Origin: Trichodesmium sp. MAG_R04
GTDB lineage: Bacteria; Cyanobacteriota; Cyanobacteriia; Cyanobacteriales; Microcoleaceae
Direction of reading: 5' to 3'
Length of the DNA: 7,988 nucleotides
NCBI GenBank assembly: GCA_023356515.1
Contig: JAKQYG010000177.1
Span: 1-7,988, forward strand
Shown: positions 1 through 5,995 of the stretch, piece after piece
Numbering within the stretch: position 1 is the stretch's first letter
Layout: each line of letters begins with the position of its first letter
Position numbers and translations under genes: made by a program
The notes under the pieces: generated by a model
Database searches by the model: none
What the model saw: the letters and a program-made list of their open reading frames with translations, nothing else
Told to the model about the DNA's origin: nothing

Positions 1-119
1 ACCATTTCTCCATGAAGTTGCTCTTAATAAAAGATAACAACTATCAGTAAAATTCAGTAACATCCAAGTCTGGGTCAGAATGTTAAGAATTATTAAGCGC
101 ATTGTTACAGAGAAATGGT
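1..119. repeat. Possible inverted-repeat pair at the window edge
   Basis: ACCATTTCTC at 1-10 is the exact reverse complement of GAGAAATGGT at 110-119. The arms could bound a small element of about 119 bp, or be the inner part of longer arms cut off by the window start. No ORF lies between them. The right arm ends three bases before the MITE at 122. A ten-base match over this distance is unlikely but not impossible by chance in AT-rich DNA, so the call is tentative. Confidence 0.3.
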
Positions 120-121
120 AT

Positions 122-264
122 TATAGCAACGTGCGCCGGTATGTTTACATCTTACAAATCGCTGCTAATGTAATATATGTGAAAGTATTGGTAATAGTAG
201 CATAATTTTGTACTACATTTAAATACGATAGTAATATGCAAAAATGTGAGTGCTCATTGCTATA
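122..264. mobile_element. MITE-like element, copy 1 (143 bp)
   Basis: The element begins TATAGCAACGTGCGC and ends GAGTGCTCATTGCTATA. The ends are imperfect terminal inverted repeats: 8 perfect bases (TATAGCAA/TTGCTATA), then about 4 of the next 7 match. It has no coding capacity. A second copy in the same orientation lies at 1039-1180, about 88% identical by eye (roughly 17 differences including one indel), and the similarity stops at the same ends in both. TA-bounded ends are what elements mobilised by IS630/Tc1-mariner transposases leave; that family assignment is inference. No transposase is present in the window. Confidence 0.65.
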
Positions 265-296
265 CGTATTTTACAGCAGTTTGTCGGTCGAACACA

Positions 297-324
297 GTAG
301 GGACGTTGCATGCAACGTCCCTAC
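297..324. repeat. Perfect 28-bp palindrome, dispersed-repeat copy 1
   Basis: The two 14-base halves are exact reverse complements: GTAGGGACGTTGCA at 297-310 and TGCAACGTCCCTAC at 311-324. A near copy with 3 differences in 28 lies at 5996-6023. Closely similar palindromes are, to my knowledge, scattered through intergenic regions of many filamentous cyanobacteria. This copy lies 64 bases past the stop codon of the leftward gene at 389-823, so in that transcript it could form a 3' hairpin that terminates transcription or protects the end. That role is inferred from position only. Confidence 0.85.
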
Positions 325-388
325 AAGGTTTTGGTTATGGCGATAATGTTGACAGGTAGTGTATTAAATATCCAATACAAACATTTTT

Positions 389-823
389 CTATACTTCCCC
401 TGTCAAAGCATCAGCAAATGGGTCTGGCAAAGCCTGTTGTATTGCCATTTCTTCATGATCTTCAGCAGATAAATTATCACTATTCATATTTTTTTTTAAA
501 ATATTTTTACTATTTTTCCGCCGACCATAATCCTGTAATCTCAGCAATTCATCTTGATAAACAGAAATAATTCTTGCCAAAGACTCAGCAACTTCATCCC
601 AATTTTTATCATCTACAATTTTTTCCGCAATACCTTGGAATAAATCCCCAGTTTGGTTTTTTCGAACATACTCCTTCAGTAACTTCCCAGATTTTTGTAA
701 AGTTGCCTGATATGCCTCTCCATCAGACCACCAAAGTCCAGGCTGATTCAACAACCAAGTTAAAATATATTCTTGAGCGTGCTGCTCTTTTACCCAATTA
801 GCAAGATACTTTAATTCATCCAT
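389..823 (-). CDS. Uncharacterised 144-aa acidic protein
   Basis: I do not recognise a family or catalytic motif. ATG at 823 is preceded by an AGAGG Shine-Dalgarno at 830-834 with 6-nt spacing, which supports the gene and its start; the stop is TAG at 389-391. The N-terminal 100 residues look helical and soluble, with an early aromatic patch (PGLWWSDGEAY, about residues 28-38) and many Glu/Asp/Lys residues. A short basic stretch follows (YGRRKNSKN, about 98-106). The C-terminal tail is acidic and probably disordered (SAEDHEEM, then PDPFADALTGEV). There is no signal peptide or membrane segment. It stands alone: the nearest gene on this strand, xseB, ends more than 700 bp upstream across a MITE. 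The palindrome at 297-324 may close the transcript. It is probably a lineage-specific cytoplasmic protein. Confidence 0.75.
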   Translation of the reverse strand: MDELKYLANWVKEQHAQEYILTWLLNQPGLWWSDGEAYQATLQKSGKLLKEYVRKNQTGDLFQGIAEKIVDDKNWDEVAESLARIISVYQDELLRLQDYGRRKNSKNILKKNMNSDNLSAEDHEEMAIQQALPDPFADALTGEV

Positions 824-995
824 ATATTGCCTCTTTACTCTGGTAAGTTAACAATTACTTTAGTTCAGTTTATATAATTTCTTTTCAAGTGCCAAAATAA
901 TCTTCTAAACATAAAGGCCACAGTACGAGACTGAACTAAGTTTGTAAACTTCTGATTTTTACTGGGGTCTTTCTGTTACCATCAGGACTTACAAA

Positions 996-1015
996 GGTGT
1001 ACATAATTTTACACC
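996..1015. other. Weak hairpin beside MITE copy 2
   Basis: GGTGTA at 996-1001 pairs with TACACC at 1010-1015 across an 8-nt loop, and ATTTTT follows on the + strand. The stem is only 6 bp and no + strand gene ends nearby, so a terminator role is doubtful. It sits 24 bp left of MITE copy 2. The rest of 824-1038 shows nothing recognisable apart from the ribosome binding site of the leftward gene. Confidence 0.2.
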
Positions 1016-1038
1016 ATTTTTAGGAGTTAACGGCCTTA

Positions 1039-1180
1039 AATAGCAACGTGCGCTGGTATATTTACACAATACAAATTGCTACTAATGTAATATATTTGAA
1101 AGTATTGCTAATAGTAGCATTTATTTGTACTACATCTAATACGATAGTAATATGTAAAAATATGAGTGCTCATTGCTATA
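1039..1180. mobile_element. MITE-like element, copy 2 (about 142 bp)
   Basis: This is the same element as 122-264 in the same orientation. It shares the left end ATAGCAACGTGCGC (first T changed to A), the core TAATGTAATATAT, the segment AATACGATAGTAATATG, and the right end GAGTGCTCATTGCTATA. Differences are scattered substitutions plus one single-base indel, which suggests two old insertions, not a recent duplication of the locus. An internal GCTACTA/TAGTAGC pair could fold. It has no ORF. Together the two copies flank the 144-aa gene. Confidence 0.65.
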
Positions 1181-1550
1181 AGTCAATACGGTTCAGATAA
1201 GATGAAAACTCCTATGATATAGAACCATTAGATATGCTTTTCAGACTACAGAACTGCAAAAAAATCCTTAACTAAACTGTATTGCGTTATAGGTGATTAA
1301 TTATTCAGTCAAATATTATTAACATTTTATTATTTTTTTTTGTATTATTATTAATAACTTTTGAAAATACTTTTTCAGTAGACCTTAAGCATTGCTTGAA
1401 CTAAAGCCCAACTACAAAATAAACCTTTATAATTTAACACCTTTTGTCTTCTAAATGCTATAATTGTCTCAGTTTTCCAAATGCCACCTTAAAATATTTA
1501 TCCATCTTAATTCAGTATATCAATATCTAAATTATTGTATGCCATCCCTC
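1181..1550. other. AT-rich non-coding gap, nothing recognised
   Basis: This stretch lies between MITE copy 2 and the xseB stop. It has no ORF with a credible ribosome binding site. It contains a strongly AT-rich tract around 1310-1370 with an uninterrupted T run and repeated ATTATT/TTATTA motifs. I see no clear terminator hairpin for the leftward xse operon. Confidence 0.5.
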
Positions 1551-1748
1551 CTAAAAATTATCTTCTAAAGTTTCAATTGATAAATTCATTTGTTCTTGAC
1601 TTTTAGCAAGAAAAGCTTCACATTTTTGCAAATCTGCCACAGCAAGAGAAAACTTTTCAAATACTTCCTCTAATTTTAATTCCCCTGATTCAATTTCAGC
1701 AATAATCTCTTGAATATTAATTACAGTTTCCTCATAATCAAATTCCAT
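1551..1748 (-). CDS. xseB: Exodeoxyribonuclease VII small subunit
   Basis: This is the small helical subunit of exonuclease VII, which assembles in several copies on the XseA coiled coil to form the enzyme that degrades single-stranded DNA to oligonucleotides in the cytoplasm. The 65-aa product shows the family pattern: an acidic N-terminal helix, then SGELKLEEVFEKFSLAVADL (residues 21-40) and QKCEAFLAKSQEQM, the two-helix hairpin with the conserved Cys-x-x-x-Leu region. Sixty-five residues is normal for the family. An in-frame ATG at 1773-1775 would add nine residues, but ATG at 1746-1748 has a GGAG Shine-Dalgarno 7 nt upstream and its product begins like other XseB proteins, so I chose it. 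It follows xseA by 4 nt. Stop is TAG at 1551-1553. Confidence 0.92.
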   Translation of the reverse strand: MEFDYEETVINIQEIIAEIESGELKLEEVFEKFSLAVADLQKCEAFLAKSQEQMNLSIETLEDNF

Positions 1749-1752
1749 TTTT

Positions 1753-2937
1753 TCACTCCAGACTCTCAGATTCAAAAATATCCATAACTTTAACTTTTAC
1801 CTTACCACTGTTTAACTGAATTATCAATTCTTGGTCTTCTCTCAAATCTGCTGTCGAATTTACTAATTTACCATCAGTTTTTTGCACAACTGCATAACCC
1901 CTTGATAAAACAGATTTCAGATCAAGCGCTGCTAACTTTTGCTTTAACATCTGACACTGAAAAATTGCTTTTTCTAAAGTTTTAGAAGTCTGAGGAATAT
2001 TTTTTAGACTATTTTTCAGAGACTTTAAATTTGCCTTTTCTTCATTAAACCTAGTTCTCAAAGCATCAATAACTCTTTCAACTCTTTGACAATGCTCATC
2101 ATAAAGTTTATTTTGATCTGGCACAACTTTTTCTGCGGCTGCGGTAGGAGTATGAGCAGAATAATCTGCCACTAAATCTGCTAAAGTTTCATCTCTTTGA
2201 TGACCAATACCTGTAATAATTGAAATTTTACAATCAGCAATTACTCTGACAACTCTTTCATCATTAAAACAGGATAAATCTTCTACTGCTCCACCACCTC
2301 TAGCTAAAATTATTACTTCGGCACGCCCATCTAATTCTACTTTTTTTATTGCTTCAACTATAGCAAGAGGAGCAAATTCTCCCTGTACTAATGTTGGGGA
2401 TAATAATATTTTTACCAGAGGATAACGTTGTTGAACTGTGCGCTGAATATCTCCCCAAGCTGCTGCATTATCGGAAGTTACAACAGCAATTGTTTTGGGA
2501 AATTTAGGAAGATGCCGCTTATTTTTTGGGTCAAATAAACCTTCTACTTCTAGGCGGGAACGCAATTGTAAATAGCGGAGATTTTGTATTCCTTCTCCCA
2601 CAAGAGAGACATTATTAACTATTAATTTATAGTCCCCTCTCGGAGTGTAGAGACTAATTCTACCTGTAATAATTATTTGTTCCCCTTTTTCAGGTTGATG
2701 ATGAATATTTTTGAGAGTATTTCTCCAAATAGCGCAGGGAAGAGAGGCAGAGTTATCTGGTTCGGAAAGTGTGAAATATAAGTTGCCAGAATTGAGCTTT
2801 GCACTAGAGACTTCCCCAATAACAGATATTTGTTGAAGTTGATAGTCTTGTTCTAAAATATCTTTGATATAATAGGTAATTCCTACCACTGATATAGGAG
2901 ATTTTTCTATTAATTGTTTTGTAATATTTGCAGTCAT
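1753..2937 (-). CDS. xseA: Exodeoxyribonuclease VII large subunit
   Basis: This is the catalytic subunit of exonuclease VII, a single-strand-specific, bidirectional exonuclease acting in DNA repair and recombination. The 394 residues contain the full architecture. The N-terminal OB-fold for ssDNA binding spans about 17-112, with GEVSSAKLNSGNLYFTLSE at 41-59. The signature GLFDPKNKRHLPKFP is at 133-147 and opens the nuclease domain. ARGGGAVEDLSCFNDE is at 212-227, GIGHQRDETLADLVAD at 243-258 and HTPTAAAE at 262-269. A long coiled coil (about 275-340) binds XseB, and the C-terminal LSRGYAVVQ is at 344-352. It is shorter than the E. coli protein (about 456 aa), mainly in the coiled coil, as I would expect for a cyanobacterial orthologue. 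Gln replaces the Glu often seen after GIGH; I believe this is common in cyanobacteria. The start is ATG 2937 without a clear Shine-Dalgarno. xseB follows directly. Confidence 0.96.
   Translation of the reverse strand: MTANITKQLIEKSPISVVGITYYIKDILEQDYQLQQISVIGEVSSAKLNSGNLYFTLSEPDNSASLPCAIWRNTLKNIHHQPEKGEQIIITGRISLYTPRGDYKLIVNNVSLVGEGIQNLRYLQLRSRLEVEGLFDPKNKRHLPKFPKTIAVVTSDNAAAWGDIQRTVQQRYPLVKILLSPTLVQGEFAPLAIVEAIKKVELDGRAEVIILARGGGAVEDLSCFNDERVVRVIADCKISIITGIGHQRDETLADLVADYSAHTPTAAAEKVVPDQNKLYDEHCQRVERVIDALRTRFNEEKANLKSLKNSLKNIPQTSKTLEKAIFQCQMLKQKLAALDLKSVLSRGYAVVQKTDGKLVNSTADLREDQELIIQLNSGKVKVKVMDIFESESLE
1756..1759 (-). promoter_or_regulatory. xseB ribosome binding site inside the end of xseA
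   Basis: On the minus strand GGAG lies 7 nt before ATG 1748. It is made of the last bases of xseA, just before its TGA stop at 1753-1755. This fixes the xseB start and implies translational coupling: ribosomes ending on xseA expose or reuse the site, which suits a small subunit needed in excess. Confidence 0.7.
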
Positions 2938-3264
2938 TGATGATAGTTTAGTTTGATTGATTGTTGTGGTTAAAGTTTACAATACATGAAAGCTAAAAGT
3001 AAAAAGATTAAGTAGGATGTGTGACAGTGATCTTGGTTGTATCTTTGAGAATTTACAGCAAATTTCTAGTAATTGATAGCATATAGCAATCCTACGCCTG
3101 TTCGTGGCAAAAATCCTACTGCTTTTTAGGGAACAGGGAATAGCGGATAGGTAAGAGCTCACGGGGTGACAAGTAAGCTTAATGGTAGATATAGTAATTA
3201 TTTGAGACAATAAGTTAAATAATAATTCAATTTAAACAGAATGGGATTTTGAATTTGGGAGGTA

Positions 3265-3272
3265 GCGATCGC
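3265..3272. repeat. HIP1 octamer GCGATCGC
   Basis: This is an exact HIP1 palindrome, an octamer greatly over-represented in many cyanobacterial genomes. It lies inside the 372-bp mobile element. Confidence 0.8.
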
Positions 3273-3291
3273 CAATTTACTCTTATCCACC

Positions 3292-3415
3292 CAGGGCAAA
3301 CCCATCTCAATCATGGCAGTTTCTACCGTTCAGGCTTCAGAAGTAATGAATATAGATGCTCAGAAGCCTAAATCCTTACCCTGTCAAAACTTTAAAATAA
3401 GATGCGTTTGCCCTG
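3292..3415. repeat. Third, innermost inverted-repeat pair
   Basis: CAGGGCAAACCCATCTCA at 3292-3309 matches the reverse complement of TAAGATGCGTTTGCCCTG at 3398-3415 at 16 of 18 positions. The span is 124 bp. A shorter pair, AGGCTTC at 3332-3338 and GAAGCCT at 3363-3369, lies inside. I find no flanking direct repeat longer than one base, so this may be a still older element whose target duplication has decayed, or structure native to the 372-bp element. Confidence 0.5.
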
Positions 3416-3593
3416 CACTACACCCTAATATTTCTCAATAAGCATTTTCTTTTTGTTGAAATATTCTTCAGCCCCCGAACGCAAATCTCCTTCTATATAT
3501 AGCTTTCAACTAGCTTGTCACCCCGTGAGAGGTAAGAGTTTCAAAAGTTTTATTTACTTTTTGATTTGTCCCAACCTATTTAGGATTGCTATA

Positions 3594-3886
3594 GTAATAA
3601 CATGAAGATGTAATCCACCCTCTTCGTTAAAAATATCCTGGTAGTATATTGTTGGTGCGGAATGTGGGATTTTACATAATGATTTAGGATTACTAAAAGG
3701 ACAGGCTTTAAACTTAGTTTTCTATCACCAAAATTTTATTTTAAGTTTCTATAATTTCTCCTTGGCAAGCATTCAACCGGACATGATATTATTGTAATAT
3801 AAAAGCTACTTGTGGAAGATTTCCAGAGATTCTAAACTATAAGAGCTTATTAAAATGATTTATTCTTTTTACTACTCAAAAAAATT
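3594..3886. other. Upstream region of the haloperoxidase gene
   Basis: This AT-rich, non-coding stretch runs from the end of the outer MITE to the start codon. A candidate promoter is at 3762-3790. A short open frame from ATG 3855 overlaps the haloperoxidase start in another frame and looks incidental. An A7 run at 3878-3884 lies just before the start codon. I found no clear operator or riboswitch. Confidence 0.4.
3762..3790 (+). promoter_or_regulatory. Candidate sigma-70-type promoter for the haloperoxidase
   Basis: TTGGCA at 3762-3767 (5 of 6 to TTGACA) is followed after exactly 17 nt by GATATT at 3785-3790 (4 of 6 to TATAAT). Transcription would start near 3797, giving a leader of about 90 nt. 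AT-rich sequence yields such matches easily, so this is a weak prediction. Confidence 0.3.
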
Positions 3887-5923
3887 ATGGAGCCACCCTT
3901 ACAACAACAGCAAATTCCTAATCCTGGAAGATTTAATCGTATCAATCCTCTCTTCAACCCTGAAGTCCGGCTGTTCAGACCTGAAAATCCTCCACCTACT
4001 GTTTCAGTACTGTGGGATGAATTGGCCCAAGAAGCAGTCATAAATACGGCCTCCGGTCCAACCATTGCTTCCCGTGCTTATGCTATGGTACACACAGCCA
4101 TCTATGATGCCTGGAGTGCCTATGATCCACTAGCTAAGGGAACTCAGTTGGGAGATGACTTACAACGCCCCCTGTCCGAAAATACCAACTTTAATAAAAC
4201 TCGGGCCACGAGTTTTGCTGCTTACCGGGTATTGTCAGAATTATTTCCCGCTCAAGTAGACATTTTCAATGAATTAATGGCCCAATTTGGCCTAGACCCC
4301 AACAATACTACTACTGATATTACTACTCCTGCTGGTATTGGTAATGTCTCTGCCGAAGCACTATTAAGATTCCGGCGCAACGACGGTTCAAATCAACTAG
4401 GGAATGACCCTAATGGCAATGGTACCCCCTATTCTGATATTAGTGGCTATGAACCGATTAATCCTCCAGGAGATCCTACCAATATAGAGCGTTGGACTCC
4501 AGAACGAGTTCCCATTGATGCTGAGCCCGGTCAAGAAGATCGAATACAAACATTCCTCACACCTCAATGGGGAAACCTCATTCCCTTTAGCTCTATATTA
4601 GTTGATCAAGTACGACCCCAACCACCAAAACCCTTCTTGCTTATAGATGGTGAGGTTGATTTAAATGCAGGCACAATTACTTTACCCGACGAGTCTGCAG
4701 TCGAAATCAGCAAAGATATTGTTGGAACTATTATCAATGCTGAATTTATCGCACAAACAGAAAATATTGTTAACACTGGCGCAAACCTAACCGATGAGCA
4801 AAAATTAATTGCTGAATTTTGGGAAGACGGGAATGGTACATCTTACCCTCCAGGAACCTGGATGACTTTCGGGCAATTTGTTTCAACAAGAGATAACAAT
4901 ACTTTAGATGAGGATGTCAAACTCTTCTTTAGTTTGGGTAACGCAGTATTTGATGCTGGAATTGCTACTTGGGAATCTAAAATTTTCTACGACTATGCTC
5001 GTCCCGTACGAACAGTACGCGAACTGGGTAAACAAGGTTTAATTGGGGAGTTTAATTCAGAGCTTGGTGGTTTTGCCATTAATGCTTGGGGGGGACCTGC
5101 AGAAGGAACTCAAACTATTCTGGCAACTGATTTCATTACTTATCAAGCTCCTAGTGGCGATCCTTCACCTCCTTTTGCTGAGTATGTATCAGGTCATAGT
5201 ACTTTCAGTGCTGCCGGTGCTGAAATTCTCAAACGGTTTACTGGTAGTGATAATTTTGGTACTTCTATAACTTTTGAGGTGGGCGAGTCTATCTTTGAAC
5301 CGGATGTTACACCCCAAGTGCCTGTAACTCTTGAGTGGGAAACTTTTAGCGAAGCTTCTGATGAGGCTGGTCTTTCTCGTATTTACGGTGGTATCCACTT
5401 TGAAGATGGGGATCTGAATGGTAGGAGACTAGGGCGAGAAGTGGCAAAAAATGTTTGGGAAGAAACTCAAGTAGTAATTACTCCCAATACTATTATTGGC
5501 ACTAACAACAATGACAATTTAATTGGTTCTGTGGCCAATGACCTAATATATGGCAACCGGGGTGAAGATACTCTTTTGGGCAACAATGGTAATGACCTAC
5601 TCTATGGAGGTAAGGGTAACGATATAATTGATGGTGGTGCAGGAGCAGACCTCATAGATGGTAATTTTGGTGACGATATTCTCATTGGTGGAGTTGGTGG
5701 CGATCGCTTTAATTTCAGCTCTAATGATGGGAACAATATCATTACTGATTTTGAAGATGGAATAGACGTAATTGGTTTGGGTAACGGTTTGAATTTCCAA
5801 CAGTTGACTATTTCTCAAATAGGTAATGACACTCGAATTAGTGCCAACCAACTTTCGATTATATTGCAGGGTATAGAGGAAAGTAGCATCAATATTAACG
5901 ATTTTATGAATTTCAGGATATAA
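3887..5923 (+). CDS. Vanadium-dependent haloperoxidase with C-terminal RTX repeats
   Basis: It probably oxidises halide with hydrogen peroxide to hypohalous acid, using bound vanadate, outside the cell. The 678-aa product has a haloperoxidase/PAP2-type helical region (about 40-530). AMVHTAIYDAWSAYDP at 66-81 is typical of the family. The vanadate-site motifs are visible: K365-x6-R372-P373 (KIFYDYARP), S435-G436-H437 (the acid-base His), and S497-R498-x5-H504 (SRIYGGIH), whose His would bind vanadium. Val434 stands where the classical motif has Pro, and the Asp usually four residues after the last His is Gly508, with Asp507 and Asp509 beside it. Eight calcium-binding nonapeptides follow (538-609), then an acidic RTX-type tail. 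There is no N-terminal signal peptide, so type I secretion is likely; no transporter is nearby. ATG 3887 is the first start after an in-frame stop at 3851 and lacks a Shine-Dalgarno. Bromide versus chloride specificity cannot be read from sequence. Confidence 0.93.
   Translation: MEPPLQQQQIPNPGRFNRINPLFNPEVRLFRPENPPPTVSVLWDELAQEAVINTASGPTIASRAYAMVHTAIYDAWSAYDPLAKGTQLGDDLQRPLSENTNFNKTRATSFAAYRVLSELFPAQVDIFNELMAQFGLDPNNTTTDITTPAGIGNVSAEALLRFRRNDGSNQLGNDPNGNGTPYSDISGYEPINPPGDPTNIERWTPERVPIDAEPGQEDRIQTFLTPQWGNLIPFSSILVDQVRPQPPKPFLLIDGEVDLNAGTITLPDESAVEISKDIVGTIINAEFIAQTENIVNTGANLTDEQKLIAEFWEDGNGTSYPPGTWMTFGQFVSTRDNNTLDEDVKLFFSLGNAVFDAGIATWESKIFYDYARPVRTVRELGKQGLIGEFNSELGGFAINAWGGPAEGTQTILATDFITYQAPSGDPSPPFAEYVSGHSTFSAAGAEILKRFTGSDNFGTSITFEVGESIFEPDVTPQVPVTLEWETFSEASDEAGLSRIYGGIHFEDGDLNGRRLGREVAKNVWEETQVVITPNTIIGTNNNDNLIGSVANDLIYGNRGEDTLLGNNGNDLLYGGKGNDIIDGGAGADLIDGNFGDDILIGGVGGDRFNFSSNDGNNIITDFEDGIDVIGLGNGLNFQQLTISQIGNDTRISANQLSIILQGIEESSININDFMNFRI
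5498..5713 (+). repeat. Eight tandem RTX (hemolysin-type) nonapeptide repeats
   Basis: Residues 538-609 divide exactly into eight nine-residue units beginning with Gly: GTNNNDNLI, GSVANDLIY, GNRGEDTLL, GNNGNDLLY, GGKGNDIID, GGAGADLID, GNFGDDILI, GGVGGDRFN. They fit G-G-x-G-x-D-x-U-x, with the central units closest to consensus. In the known family such repeats form a parallel beta-roll that folds on binding calcium after type I export. Confidence 0.93.
5700..5707. repeat. HIP1 octamer GCGATCGC
   Basis: Exact HIP1 palindrome inside the coding sequence for the last RTX repeat. It argues that the RTX gene has resided in a HIP1-bearing cyanobacterial genome. Confidence 0.8.
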
Positions 5924-5995
5924 GTTCCTGAACCTTTTCCTGGCAAAATAAGAAGTTAAAAAGCAGCAGAAGGTTTTCTTAATTAACCTAACTTT

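Larger units (their letters stand above)
3158..3529. mobile_element. Inner 372-bp non-autonomous element with 9-bp target duplication
   Basis: CTCACGGGGTGACAAG at 3158-3173 and its exact reverse complement at 3514-3529 are perfect 16-bp terminal inverted repeats. The 9-mer AGGTAAGAG directly abuts both outer ends, at 3149-3157 and 3530-3538, which is the textbook signature of transposition with a 9-bp target duplication. It inserted into the 131-bp element at 3082-3593. Beyond the 16 bases the ends stay weakly similar (both reach ATATAG). There is no transposase; the longest frame I find (3253-3441, with an ATG at 3313) encodes at most 60 residues with no recognised motif, so it must have moved in trans. 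Nine-base duplications occur in several families, for example the IS10/IS50 groups of IS4, IS1, IS256 and ISAs1, so the parent cannot be named. Confidence 0.8.
3082..3593. mobile_element. Outer MITE-like element, split by a later insertion
   Basis: TATAGCAATCCTA at 3082-3094 and TAGGATTGCTATA at 3581-3593 are perfect 13-bp inverted repeats. If the 372-bp element at 3158-3529 and one target-site copy are removed, the outer element is 131 bp, close in size to the 142/143-bp MITEs at 122 and 1039, and its ends begin with the same TATAGCAA. It has no coding capacity, and the ends start and finish in TA, as for IS630/Tc1-mariner-type mobilisation (inference). It contains cyanobacterial-type intergenic filler such as AGGGAACAGGGAATAGCGG. 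It lies between xseA and the haloperoxidase gene. Confidence 0.6.

Noticed and set aside
310..570. 86-codon open frame on the plus strand
   Set aside because: It starts inside the palindrome and runs antisense over the better-supported 144-aa gene; composition looks like reverse-strand translation.
1746..1775. Longer xseB start at ATG 1775 overlapping xseA
   Set aside because: The ATG at 1746-1748 has a GGAG Shine-Dalgarno at 7-nt spacing and gives a normal XseB N-terminus; the nine extra residues are unlike the family.
2977..3210. 77-codon open frame on the minus strand upstream of xseA
   Set aside because: It runs across the left ends of both nested mobile elements, so its frame is pieced together from unrelated DNA; no ribosome binding site or known motif.
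3253..3441. Small frame (ATG at 3313, 42 codons) inside the 372-bp element as a passenger gene
   Set aside because: No ribosome binding site, no recognised motif, and it crosses both arms of an inverted repeat; more likely incidental or a transposase remnant.
3855..4043. 62-codon open frame overlapping the haloperoxidase start
   Set aside because: Lies mostly within the haloperoxidase coding region in another frame and shows no family features; kept only as a note on initiation.
5498..5713. RTX-coding stretch as a DNA tandem repeat or CRISPR-like array
   Set aside because: The periodicity is at the protein level (27 bases per nonapeptide) with low nucleotide identity between units and no spacer structure.
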